A DNA stretch of 64,000 nucleotides from Mycolicibacter arupensis. GTDB lineage: Bacteria; Actinomycetota; Actinomycetes; Mycobacteriales; Mycobacteriaceae. The notes beneath the pieces were generated by a model. That model did not search any database. It worked only from the letters and a program-made list of their open reading frames with translations, and was not told the DNA's origin. Positions within the stretch are counted from its first letter, which is position 1. The number at the start of each line of letters is the position of its first letter. Made by a program: the position numbers and the translations under genes. Below are positions 26,036 to 34,127 of this stretch, piece by piece. Where the stretch lies: positions 1-64,000 of the forward strand of contig NZ_MVHH01000003.1 of the NCBI RefSeq assembly GCF_002086515.1. Reading direction: 5' to 3'.

Positions 26036-26575
26036 ATGACTGAGCCTCACGCGCCACCTGCACCGCTGTTCCTGGAGCGCGGCGCCAGTTGGTATTGGGT
26101 GTTGTTCGGCCCGATCTCGGCGGGGCTCCTGCTGTTCATCCAGAACTCCAGCGGGTTCGGATTCCAGCCCCTGGTTCCCGCGGTGTTGCTGGTGCTGGTC
26201 TCGTTGATGCTGGCCATTCAGGTGAAGGCCGCGCGCATCCATACCTCCGTTGAGCTCTCGTCCGAGACGCTGCGGCAGGGCACCGAGATCATCCGGGTCG
26301 CCGACATTCTGGCGATCTACCCCGAGGCGGAGCGACCCACCGGCTGGGGTAAGCAGCAGCTGCAGAAGTGGCAGGAATCCCGAGCGCTGGGTGAGCTGAG
26401 CGGCGTGCCCCGACGCCGGGTGGGTATCGGGCTGCGGCTGTCCGGGCGACGCACGGTGCAGGCATGGGCTCGCGACCACCGCAGGCTGCGTGCCGCACTG
26501 CGCGAGCTGATCCCCGAGACGGTCTCGCCGGGCGGGCCGGCCGAGACCGACGTCGACGACGGGTCGTCCTGGTGA
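26036..26575 (+). CDS. Two-helix membrane protein with cytoplasmic domain
   Basis: 179 residues. Two adjoining helices (WYWVLFGPISAGLLLFIQN and LVPAVLLVLVSLMLAIQV) are followed by a cytoplasmic domain of alternating strands (VELSSETLRQGTEIIRVADI) and a basic RRVGIGLRLSGRRTVQAWAR stretch, like actinobacterial DUF3093-type proteins. ATG 26036 has TAGGCT 8 bases upstream, a leaderless layout, and is divergent from the PGRS-hydrolase gene. The end overlaps the next gene by four bases. Size and location are near those of Rv0513. Function unknown. Confidence 0.83.
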   Translation: MTEPHAPPAPLFLERGASWYWVLFGPISAGLLLFIQNSSGFGFQPLVPAVLLVLVSLMLAIQVKAARIHTSVELSSETLRQGTEIIRVADILAIYPEAERPTGWGKQQLQKWQESRALGELSGVPRRRVGIGLRLSGRRTVQAWARDHRRLRAALRELIPETVSPGGPAETDVDDGSSW

Positions 26576-26862
26576 GGACCGCGGCGATCGTCCGGGCTCT
26601 CGTTGAGCTGACTGCAGCCGTCGCGGCAGCGGTGGGCTGCGCGATCAGCTGGTCGCAGGTGCGTTATCTGGTCCTTGTCGCACCGGTGACCGCCGGCGAA
26701 CCGGCCACCACCTCGGTGAGCTACCACCCGCAGGTGCTGCTGCTGGCGGGGGTGTTGGCGACGGCAGCGGGGGTGCTGGCCGTGGTGGGCGGTGCGCGGC
26801 TGCGCCGGGCCGTCCGCGCCACGGAGAAGAAATACCCCACGGGGGTATCATCGTCCAGGTGA
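26572..26862 (+). CDS. Small two-helix membrane protein upstream of the copper ATPase
   Basis: 96 residues from GTG 26572, which overlaps the preceding stop (GTGA). Two helices (VELTAAVAAAVGCAISWSQV and VLLLAGVLATAAGVLAVVGG) flank a short extracytoplasmic loop with SYHP. The final codons for EKKYPTGVSSSR coincide with the TACCC-N5-GGGTA palindrome, so coding sequence and operator overlap. The stop overlaps the ATPase start by four bases. Similar in size and place to Rv0514. Function unknown. Confidence 0.82.
   Translation: MRTAAIVRALVELTAAVAAAVGCAISWSQVRYLVLVAPVTAGEPATTSVSYHPQVLLLAGVLATAAGVLAVVGGARLRRAVRATEKKYPTGVSSSR
26832..26851 (+). promoter_or_regulatory. CsoR/RicR-type copper operator overlapping a -10 element
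   Basis: A perfect palindrome, ATACCCC-ACG-GGGGTAT (26832-26848), contains TACCC-N5-GGGTA, the core of the known RicR motif of M. tuberculosis and close to CsoR sites. Its right end overlaps TATCAT (26846-26851), a -10 element 7 bases before the GTG of the copper ATPase. Binding here would block the promoter. Repressor identity is inferred; no csoR or ricR gene is in the window. Confidence 0.75.
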
Positions 26863-28967
26863 CCACCACCGATCTCGACCTGCGGGGAATGACGTGCGCG
26901 TCGTGCGCGGCGCGCGTGGAGCGCGGCTTGAACGCCCTCGACGGAGTCAGCGCGACGGTGAATTTCGCCATCGAGCGGGCCCATGTCGAGCACGAGGCCC
27001 ACGTTTCGGCCCAAGACCTGGTGCGCGCGGTGGAAACCGCTGGTTATCGGGCCGCCGTGGTTGGCGAGGCTCACGACCACTCTGCCGAACACGCCGATGT
27101 TTCGGCCGGCCAGTTGCGAACCCGGTTGCTCGGGTCGGCCGTGCTGGCCGTTCCCGTGGTGGCGCTGTCGATGGTGATGCCCTGGCAATTCAGCGGCTGG
27201 CAATGGCTGGTGTTCGCGCTGACCACACCGATCGTGGCGTGGGGCGGTTATCCGTTCCACCGAGCTGCGCTGCGCACTGCCGTCCACCGGTCCGCGACCA
27301 TGGACACCCTGGTCTCCCTCGGCACCTGGGCGGCCTACCTGTGGTCGGTGGCCGCGGTCCTCACCGGTGCGGGGCACCTGTATTTCGAGGTGGCCGCCGT
27401 GGTCACGGTGTTCCTGCTCGCCGGGCGTTACGCCGAATCGCACGCCAAGCGCTCGGCCGGTGCGGCGCTGCGGGAGCTGCTCGAACTCGGCGCCAAAGAC
27501 GCCACCGTGCTGCGCGGCGATGATGACGAGCCGACCGAGGTCCGGATACCCATCGCCGAGCTTCGGGTCGGTGACGTGATCGTGGTGCGGCCGGGCGAGC
27601 GGGTCGCCACCGACGGCGTCGTCATCGACGGCGCCACCGCCCTGGACACCTCGGCCATGACGGGCGAATCGCTGCCGGTGGATGTCGCCGACGGTGATCC
27701 GGTTCTGGGCGGCTCGCTCAACACCACCGGCCTGGTGCGGATCCGGGCCACCAAGGTGGGCGCGGACACCCAGCTGGCGCGAATGGCCAAACTGGTCACC
27801 GACGCCCAGGTGGGTAAGGCGTCGATCCAGCGACTGGCCGACCGGGTGTCGGCGGTGTTCGTGCCCGCGGTACTGGTGATTGCCGCACTCACCCTCGCCG
27901 GTTGGCTGCTGGCGGGCCAGTCGGCCGCGGCGGCGTTCACCGCGGCCGTGGCCGTGCTGATCATCGCCTGCCCCTGCGCGCTGGGGCTGGCCACACCGAC
28001 CGCGATCCTGGTCGGCACCGGCCGCGGCGCACAGCTGGGCATCCTGATCAAGAACCCGCAGGTGCTTGAGGGCGTGCGCGGCATCGACACCGTCGTGCTG
28101 GACAAGACCGGCACCATCACCACCGGCGTGATGGCCGTCGGCGGCCTCACCGTCACGCAGGGCGAGACTGCCGACACGGTGCTGGCGCGCGCCGCCGCCG
28201 TCGAAGCGGCGTCGGAGCATCCGATCGCGGCGGCCATCGTCGCCGGGGCCAAAGCCGCCGGCCTGCCGATCGCTCCGGTGCGCGAGTTCTCCAGCCGCCC
28301 AGGCCACGGGGTGACCGGACTGGTGGACGGGGTGCGGGTCGAGGTGGCCCGCTCGGCCATCGCCCAGCAGGCCGGGACCGCCGTCGAGGTCTCCTGGGAC
28401 GGCCGGCCCCGCGGGACGATCACCCTGACCGACACCGTGCGGCCCACCAGCGCGGCCGCCGTGGCAGAACTCAAGGCCATGGGTATCACCCCGATGCTGC
28501 TCACCGGTGACAGCGCGGCGATTGCGCAAGTGGTGGCCAGCGCGGTCGGGATCGACCCTGATCACGTGATCGCCGATGTGTTGCCCTCGGACAAGGCCGA
28601 TGCCGTCACGGCCCTGCAGGCACAGGGGCGACGGGTGGCCATGGTCGGCGACGGCGTCAATGACTCGGCCGCCCTGGCCACCGCCGACATCGGTATGGCC
28701 ATGGGGACCGGTACCGACGCCGCCATCGAGGCCGGCGACGTGACGCTGGTGCGGGGCGATCTTTCCACGGTTCCGACCGCGCTGCGGTTGTCCGCGCGTA
28801 CGCTGCGGATCATCCGGCAGAACCTCATCTGGGCGTTCGGCTACAACGTCGCGGCGATCCCGCTCGCGGCGGCCGGGCTGCTCAACCCGATGATCGCGGG
28901 CGCGGCGATGGCCGCCTCCTCGGTTCTGGTGGTGACGAACAGCCTGCGGCTGCGGGCGTTCCGGTAG
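26859..28967 (+). CDS. Copper-type P1B ATPase
   Basis: 702 residues. Exports copper from the cytosol with ATP. One N-terminal metal-binding domain has GMTCASC (Cys13, Cys16). The transport site is CPC (371-373). The helix-7 YN and helix-8 MAASS residues near the C-terminus match the Cu(I) signature of P1B-1 pumps. The phosphorylated aspartate is Asp415 in DKTGT, with TGES (268-271), SEHP (452-455) and GDGVND (597-602). The early histidines (HDHSAEH, about 72-78) may add metal sites. The GTG start lies inside the copper-type operator/promoter region. Similar to mycobacterial CtpA/CtpB/CtpV; which one is not decided. Confidence 0.95.
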   Translation: MTTTDLDLRGMTCASCAARVERGLNALDGVSATVNFAIERAHVEHEAHVSAQDLVRAVETAGYRAAVVGEAHDHSAEHADVSAGQLRTRLLGSAVLAVPVVALSMVMPWQFSGWQWLVFALTTPIVAWGGYPFHRAALRTAVHRSATMDTLVSLGTWAAYLWSVAAVLTGAGHLYFEVAAVVTVFLLAGRYAESHAKRSAGAALRELLELGAKDATVLRGDDDEPTEVRIPIAELRVGDVIVVRPGERVATDGVVIDGATALDTSAMTGESLPVDVADGDPVLGGSLNTTGLVRIRATKVGADTQLARMAKLVTDAQVGKASIQRLADRVSAVFVPAVLVIAALTLAGWLLAGQSAAAAFTAAVAVLIIACPCALGLATPTAILVGTGRGAQLGILIKNPQVLEGVRGIDTVVLDKTGTITTGVMAVGGLTVTQGETADTVLARAAAVEAASEHPIAAAIVAGAKAAGLPIAPVREFSSRPGHGVTGLVDGVRVEVARSAIAQQAGTAVEVSWDGRPRGTITLTDTVRPTSAAAVAELKAMGITPMLLTGDSAAIAQVVASAVGIDPDHVIADVLPSDKADAVTALQAQGRRVAMVGDGVNDSAALATADIGMAMGTGTDAAIEAGDVTLVRGDLSTVPTALRLSARTLRIIRQNLIWAFGYNVAAIPLAAAGLLNPMIAGAAMAASSVLVVTNSLRLRAFR

Positions 28968-28984
28968 TCCTGAGGAGGGCCCAG

Positions 28985-29257
28985 ATGAGAATCGCATTGT
29001 CCGCTTCGGTCGCCGCGTGTGCGCTGGCGTTCGCCGTGCCGGCCACCGCAGACCCCGCCGATCCCGACCCGTTCAACCCGGCCGATTGCCTGGCGAATGC
29101 CAATGCGGTCTGCAATGTCGGACCCTACGGCCCGGACAGCCTGACCAACCCGGCCAACATCAACAGCCCGCTCAATCCGGCCAATCCGGAGAACCCGGCC
29201 AATCCGATGAATCCGGCCAACCCGGGCAGCCCGATGAACCCCATGAATCAGGCTTAG
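28985..29257 (+). CDS. Small secreted Asn-Pro repeat protein
   Basis: 90 residues with a clear Sec signal (residues 1-22, cut at PATA-D). The mature chain begins DPADPDPFNPADC, has two cysteines ten residues apart (DCLANANAVCN) that could form a disulphide, and ends in repeated Asn-Pro units (NPANP, NPENP, NPMNP). No known domain. It starts 18 bases after the ATPase stop with GAGGAGGG in front, so it is almost surely on the copper-controlled transcript. It could be a periplasmic copper-handling or envelope peptide; there is no His/Met cluster beyond a few Met residues, so metal binding is only a guess. Confidence 0.85.
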   Translation: MRIALSASVAACALAFAVPATADPADPDPFNPADCLANANAVCNVGPYGPDSLTNPANINSPLNPANPENPANPMNPANPGSPMNPMNQA

Positions 29258-29279
29258 TCGTCGCCTGAGCCCGTCGGCA

Positions 29280-30113
29280 TCACGAATCCAGCCAGGCCAA
29301 CTGCGCCGGCAGCTGCGCTTGCCAGTAAGACACATCGTGACCGCCGGGAGCGAACCCACCCGCCGGCGGCGGATTCAGTTGCCCGATGAAACTCTTCGTC
29401 GCATAGGCGAAGCTGTCCGCGGTCCCGCAGTCGACGCGCAGCGGGAACGGGGCCAGCCGGGGTGCCAGGTTGAACACCGAGTTCGTTCGCCAGTCGTCGA
29501 TGCTGTCGAATGCACCGGCGGGCGCGCCGAAGTAGGTCATGTAGATCGCCGGGCTGACGGCACAGATTCCTGCGGTGCGTGACGGGCCCAGGCGGGTGCC
29601 CAGCTGCAGTGCGCCGTAACCACCCATCGACCAGCCGATGAACCCGACGCGGGTGATGTCGATGCCCTTCTCGGGCAGCATCGGGATCAGCTCATTGAGG
29701 ACCATCGCACCGGAGTCCTCACCGGTGCTGTGCCGGCGCCAATAAGTGTTCCCGCCGTCCACGGCCACCACCGCGAACGGCGGCCGGCCCGCTGCGGTCA
29801 GCTTGGCCAGTTCTTCTTCCACACCCAGATCCATCACCCAGGCCGCGTCGCCGTCCTTGCAGTGCAGGGCGATCACCGGCCGCAGGGGAGCGGTCTGTCC
29901 CGGCGGGCGCGCGATGATCCAGTTGGTCTCCACCCCGCCGCGCGCCGCCGAGATGAAGGATCCGGATTCGCGGGTCGGGTAGGTGGCGCCGGTCGCCACG
30001 GATGGGCTCGGGCGCCACGCCATCCCCGCCCCGAACATTCCCGCAGCCCCCGCGGCACCGACCCCGAGGCGCAAAGCAGCCCGGCGGGTCATATCAGCCA
30101 TGTCCAGCATCAT
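29280..30113 (-). CDS. Tat-exported alpha/beta-hydrolase, esterase D/antigen 85-like
   Basis: 277 residues. A twin-arginine signal, TRRAALRLGVGAAGAAG, opens the chain. The hydrolase fold carries the nucleophile in GFIGWSMGGYGALQLG (GxSxG), an oxyanion-type start near VIALHCKDGDAAWV, and a C-terminal histidine in PGGHDVSYW. The general layout is that of the esterase/mycolyltransferase (Ag85) superfamily, with closest resemblance to Rv0519c-type exported esterases. Several ATGs compete (30113, 30110, 30101, 30092); the Tat motif works with any of them and none has a good ribosome site. Converges on the Asn-Pro repeat gene. Substrate unknown. Confidence 0.85.
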   Translation of the reverse strand: MMLDMADMTRRAALRLGVGAAGAAGMFGAGMAWRPSPSVATGATYPTRESGSFISAARGGVETNWIIARPPGQTAPLRPVIALHCKDGDAAWVMDLGVEEELAKLTAAGRPPFAVVAVDGGNTYWRRHSTGEDSGAMVLNELIPMLPEKGIDITRVGFIGWSMGGYGALQLGTRLGPSRTAGICAVSPAIYMTYFGAPAGAFDSIDDWRTNSVFNLAPRLAPFPLRVDCGTADSFAYATKSFIGQLNPPPAGGFAPGGHDVSYWQAQLPAQLAWLDS

Positions 30114-30157
30114 CGCGCGCGCACTGCACGCCTTGTCCCGGTGCGCCGCGTTTTTGA

Positions 30158-31147
30158 TCAGGTTGATGCCGGTTCGTTAGGAACGTCGGGAACCGGCGGG
30201 CGGCCGAACTGCTGCCGGAAAGCATCCACGGTGTAGCTCACGACGGTGGCTTCGTCCAGGGCGCGGACGGTGGCCGAGCGGGGGATCCGCACCATGGGCC
30301 CGAGCCGGCCTGCGTAGTGGTCTGGCCGGCCGATCTTGAGCAATCCATCACCGGCACCCGAGCTATCCGGAGCGATCTCCACCGCACCCTCGGTCACCAC
30401 GTAGATCAGGTCCTCGACGGTGCCTTGTTCCAGCAGAACCGAGCCGGGACCCAGCCGAACCGGCGCCTGCTGGGGGCGCGCCGGTGCGGTCGTTGGTGAG
30501 AGCTCGACGACGATGTCGGCCAGCGGGACGATCCGGGTGTCATGGGTGGCCACCACCACGACGCGGTCCCCGGCGGCCAGTACCCGCAGCAGCTGCACGA
30601 TCTCGCCCGCCCGGACGTAGTCCAGCTGGGCAGTGGGCTCGTCGGCCAGGATCAAGGGCGGATCCAGGGCCAAGGCACGGGCCACCGCGACGCGCTGCTG
30701 CTGGCCGCCGCTGAGCCGACCCGGCCGGTGGTGGGTCCGGTCGGCCAAGCCGACCCGCGCCAGCAGGTCCCGGGCGCGTTCCTGGGCGGACCACTGGGTC
30801 CAGCCGGCGGCCCACAGCGGCACCATCACGTTCTCCAACGCGGCCAGGCTGGGCACCAGATTGAACGCCTGGAACACGATTCCGACGGTGCGCCGCCGGT
30901 AGGAGGTCAGATCGCGGCGGCCCAGTGCGGTCACCTCGGTGGCGCCGAACTGGATCTGACCGCTGGTGGGGCTCAAAATGCCGCCCAGGCAAGACAACAG
31001 GGTGGTTTTGCCGCAGCCGCTGGGCCCGAGCACCACCACCAGCGAGCCGGCCGGCACGTCCAGGCTCAGGCCGTGAATGGGACGGATCGGTTCGCCGCCG
31101 CCCGTGCTGTATTCGATGACCAGTTCACGAATCCGCAGGTCTCCCAC
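30158..31147 (-). CDS. ABC transporter ATPase fused to a cyclic-nucleotide-binding-type domain (Rv2564-like)
   Basis: 329 residues. Residues about 1-220 are a MacB-type ATPase: Walker A GPSGCGKTT, signature LSGGQQQRVAVARAL, Walker B LILADEPTAQLD and switch VVATHDTRI. Residues about 235-320 resemble a cNMP-binding/CAP effector fold (VLLEQGTVEDLIYVVTEGAVEIA, then GRLGPMVRIPRSATVRALDEATV), though the arginine-containing phosphate cassette of true cAMP sites is imperfect. The layout matches M. tuberculosis Rv2564 (called glnQ), which pairs with permease Rv2563. It follows the permease by three bases. It may couple transport to a small-molecule signal. Confidence 0.9.
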   Translation of the reverse strand: MGDLRIRELVIEYSTGGGEPIRPIHGLSLDVPAGSLVVVLGPSGCGKTTLLSCLGGILSPTSGQIQFGATEVTALGRRDLTSYRRRTVGIVFQAFNLVPSLAALENVMVPLWAAGWTQWSAQERARDLLARVGLADRTHHRPGRLSGGQQQRVAVARALALDPPLILADEPTAQLDYVRAGEIVQLLRVLAAGDRVVVVATHDTRIVPLADIVVELSPTTAPARPQQAPVRLGPGSVLLEQGTVEDLIYVVTEGAVEIAPDSSGAGDGLLKIGRPDHYAGRLGPMVRIPRSATVRALDEATVVSYTVDAFRQQFGRPPVPDVPNEPAST

Positions 31148-31150
31148 GAG

Positions 31151-32194
31151 TCAGGGACCTCCGAACGCGAGCACCGGGTCGACCGACACGGCGTGGCGCA
31201 GCCCGGCCAGGCTGGCCAACAGGCCGATTCCCACTGCGGTCAGGACCAGCAGGGCGAACGACGACCCGGTCACCGCCACCAGCATCGGAAACAGCGGCCC
31301 GAGCGACACCGCCAGCACCCCGCCGAGCACCGCCGCCGTCACTGCGACCACCACGGCCTGCAGGGCCAGCCCGGTCAGCACCATCGAAGTGGTGACCCCC
31401 AACGCCTTGAAGACCGCGAAATCGCGGGTGCGTTCCAGGGCCGAGAGGTAGATCAGTGAACCCACGATCAGCGCGGCGACCGCCCACAGCAGAACCGACA
31501 TGTACGACAGTGCCATCTGCGCTCCGGCCAACGGCCGAACCATGTCGTCGACGGCGGCGACCCGGTCCACCACGCGGTAGCCCTGGGGCACGTGCGCGGG
31601 GACGCCCCGCAGCCCGATCGCGGAGACCACCGGCTGTCCCGAATACATCAGCCGCTGGGCGCCCGCCACGGTCAGAAAGCCATTGGGTTGGCCGGCCAAT
31701 GTCGTCGATTTGTCCACCAGCCCGACGATCCGCAACTTTGCCGCACCCAGTTCGACCTCGTCGCCGACGGCGCGGTGGAGCGTGGTCGACATCGCGATCT
31801 CGTTGGGCTCGGTCGGGGCACGCCCAGCGCTCAGCGGTGGCATTGCGGCCTTGGGCACGCCGTAGATGTTCACGTTCAGCGGCGAGCTGCCATCGTGAAC
31901 AATGGTGTTGCCGTAGACCACGGGAAGAGCCGCCTGCACTCCGGCGATCCCGGCGATGTCTCCGGCCTCGGCCTGCGGGAACCGCGACGAACCCATGAAC
32001 GGGCCTACCGCGGCCGTCTGGATCAGGTATCGGTCGATGTGCAGGGAATCGACGACGTGCTCGGCCTCAACCCGAAATCCGTGGGTCAATCCGGCCAGCA
32101 CCAGGGTCAGGGCGAACACCAGGGCGGTGCCCACGGCGGCGACGATAAACCGGCGCAGTCGCCACTGCAGGTCACGAAACGCGGTGATCAACAT
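31151..32194 (-). CDS. ABC transporter permease, FtsX-like (Rv2563-like)
   Basis: 347 residues from ATG 32194, with GGGAG 5 bases upstream; the frame is open further but without homology. One N-terminal helix (FIVAAVGTALVFALTLVLAG), an extracytoplasmic MacB-type domain (about 45-225) and three C-terminal helices (SYMSVLLWAVAALIVGSLIY and two more) with the FtsX signature ERTRDFAVFKALGVTTSMV. It precedes the ATPase with three bases between stop and start. Exporter of unknown cargo. It is divergent from the PPE gene with about 170 bases between. Confidence 0.9.
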   Translation of the reverse strand: MLITAFRDLQWRLRRFIVAAVGTALVFALTLVLAGLTHGFRVEAEHVVDSLHIDRYLIQTAAVGPFMGSSRFPQAEAGDIAGIAGVQAALPVVYGNTIVHDGSSPLNVNIYGVPKAAMPPLSAGRAPTEPNEIAMSTTLHRAVGDEVELGAAKLRIVGLVDKSTTLAGQPNGFLTVAGAQRLMYSGQPVVSAIGLRGVPAHVPQGYRVVDRVAAVDDMVRPLAGAQMALSYMSVLLWAVAALIVGSLIYLSALERTRDFAVFKALGVTTSMVLTGLALQAVVVAVTAAVLGGVLAVSLGPLFPMLVAVTGSSFALLVLTAVGIGLLASLAGLRHAVSVDPVLAFGGP

Positions 32195-32365
32195 CCGCAC
32201 TCCCGCGATGTTATCGCAGGGCCCAGCTGAGCCGGCGGTCTCGCGATGCGGCGAGGTAGTGCCCCGCAAATCCGGAAACGCCCAGTCGACCGTGGGCTGG
32301 TGGACTACAAATACACTCACGCCGCTGTCGTTGAACCTGGTGGTTGTCCGAGGGAGGGGTCGGTG

Positions 32366-33736
32366 ATGAATTACGCTGCGCTGCCCCCGGAGATCAACTC
32401 GGTGCGGCTCTATAGCGGACCGGGCTCCGCGCCCCTGCGCGCGGCCGCCGCGGCGTGGGGTGCCCTGTCCGCCGAAATGCATGCTGCGGTCGCCTCCTAC
32501 GAAGCGGTGGTCGCGGAGTTGACCGCCCAGGCCTGGCTGGGGCCGGCGTCGGAGGCGTTGTCCCGCTCCGCGGCGGGTTACGCGGCCTGGATGACGGTCA
32601 CCGCGGGGCAGATCGACCAGACCGCCGCGCAGGCGAGCGCTGCCGCGGCGGCGTACGACGTGGCGCATGCTGCGACAGTGCCCCCGTCGGTGGTGGCCGC
32701 AAACCGCGCTGCGCTGTTGCTGCTGATCGCCACCAACGTCTTGGGTCTCAATACTCCGGCGATCGCTGCCAACGAGGCCGAATACGGCCAGATGTGGGCT
32801 CAAGACGTCGGGGCCATGTACGCCTACGCCGCAGCGTCGGCGGCCGCGATCGGGCTCACACCGTTCCAGCAACCCCCGCAGACCAGCAATCCCGCCGGCC
32901 CTGTCGGCCAGGCGGCCGCGGTCGGCAGTGGTGAGGCGACATCGTCGTCGTCCAATGTCCAGTCCCTACTGGGGCAGCTGGCTTCGGGATTGTTCGGGGA
33001 TCCGAGCACGTTGCTGATGCAGGCGGCGGCCACCGTCCCCGGCGTGGCAGCGGGACCCGAAGACCTGCTCGTCTGGCCCAGCCTGTCGGATCTGCTGGGT
33101 GTCAGCGCGGTGTCGGGGGTTAGCCTGATCCTGTCTGCCGGCGCCTGGGCGGCCGGCGATGCCAGCACCCGGGAGATCCTTTCCGAACAGGACCAGTTGG
33201 CGCTGGTGGAGTTCGAGATCCTGCGCAACATCGACCTGTTCTCCCCGCTGACCCCCTCGCGGCCGATGGTGCCCGGTTCTGCGGCGCTGTCGGCGGCGAT
33301 GGGCGAGGCGATCAGCGCCGGGAACCTGTCGGTGCCGATCAACTGGGCGGCCACCGCCCCCGAGATCCGGGGCCTGTCCTACACCAAGCCACTGGTCGGA
33401 CCGGGTGTTGGCGGTGCCCCGGCGGCTTCGCTCAGTGGCGCCGGCACCGCATTCAGCCAGATGGCCCTGGCGGGTATGGGGGGCAGCGCCCTGGCGGGTT
33501 CGGTCAGCCGAGGCCGCGGGGGTGTCGACGCCGAGTCGTCGGCGCGGGTCCAGATGCCGCAGCGCGCGGCGTCCGACCCGGCTGCGCAGACGTCGACCGG
33601 TGGCGCCGACGGGGCACCCGGGCCCACCACGATGGGTATCGCCGCGGAGATCCGCGAGTTCGCCGAACTGCGAGACCGTGGACTGATCACCAACGACGAG
33701 TACAACGAGCAGAAGATGCGTCTGCTCGGGCAGTAG
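32366..33736 (+). CDS. PPE family protein, PPE-SVP subgroup, with C-terminal SHOCT-like tail
   Basis: 456 residues. The PPE domain (1-about 175) begins MNYAALPPEINSVRLYSGPG and contains the WxG turn in AWLGPASEAL. The GxxSVPxxW mark is present (GNLSVPINW), which places it in the PPE-SVP subgroup, normally secreted by a type VII system. The last 32 residues (IREFAELRDRGLITNDEYNE) are a SHOCT-like module. There is no PE partner or esx pair next to it. The ATG has GAGGG about 8 bases upstream. PPE-SVP proteins are usually exported through ESX-5 with a PE partner encoded elsewhere. Confidence 0.93.
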   Translation: MNYAALPPEINSVRLYSGPGSAPLRAAAAAWGALSAEMHAAVASYEAVVAELTAQAWLGPASEALSRSAAGYAAWMTVTAGQIDQTAAQASAAAAAYDVAHAATVPPSVVAANRAALLLLIATNVLGLNTPAIAANEAEYGQMWAQDVGAMYAYAAASAAAIGLTPFQQPPQTSNPAGPVGQAAAVGSGEATSSSSNVQSLLGQLASGLFGDPSTLLMQAAATVPGVAAGPEDLLVWPSLSDLLGVSAVSGVSLILSAGAWAAGDASTREILSEQDQLALVEFEILRNIDLFSPLTPSRPMVPGSAALSAAMGEAISAGNLSVPINWAATAPEIRGLSYTKPLVGPGVGGAPAASLSGAGTAFSQMALAGMGGSALAGSVSRGRGGVDAESSARVQMPQRAASDPAAQTSTGGADGAPGPTTMGIAAEIREFAELRDRGLITNDEYNEQKMRLLGQ

Positions 33737-33743
33737 TGGGGGC

Positions 33744-34124
33744 TCAGGCGCGGGTGAGCAGCAGGGTGTGCGGCACCCCAACCCTTCCGAGGAGTTGGCG
33801 CCAGGGCGCTTTCAGAAGCCGCAGCGCCTCATCGGTGGCCACCACCTGCGGGTTGGTGACGGCGAAGGTCTTACCGCCCACCGTGACCCGCCCACCGTTG
33901 GCGGCGTGCAGGTTCTTCACCCAGTCACGGCCGGTGCCATAGGGCAGCAGCACGGCCACGCCGTCGGCGGTGTGGAACATCGAGACCGGGGTGCGATACA
34001 CCGCGCCGGAGCGGCGGCCGGTGTGTTCGACGATCGACCACATCGGCACCCAGCCGCAGATCGGGCGGAACAGCGGATTGGTGACCACACGGTTGAACCG
34101 GGCCCGCCGCTCGGAGAACTGCAT
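33744..34124 (-). CDS. DUF385/nitroreductase-family protein (F420-type, Rv0523c-like), copy 1
   Basis: 126 residues of the deazaflavin-dependent nitroreductase (Ddn-like, DUF385) split-barrel family: PMWSIVEHTGRRSGAVYRTP is the conserved F420-type loop, followed by LLPYGTGRDWVKNLHAANGG. Such proteins bind coenzyme F420 and reduce quinones or nitroaromatics; not all have been shown to do so. AGGGG lies just before the ATG. Three bases separate it from copy 2 upstream on the same strand, which it matches in layout; the pair arose by duplication of the single Rv0523c-type gene found near hemL. Confidence 0.88.
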   Translation of the reverse strand: MQFSERRARFNRVVTNPLFRPICGWVPMWSIVEHTGRRSGAVYRTPVSMFHTADGVAVLLPYGTGRDWVKNLHAANGGRVTVGGKTFAVTNPQVVATDEALRLLKAPWRQLLGRVGVPHTLLLTRA

Positions 34125-34127
34125 CTC

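Noticed and set aside
26721..28997. 758-codon minus-strand open frame opposite the copper ATPase
   Set aside because: His/Gly/Arg-rich shadow of a long high-GC gene; no recognisable motif.
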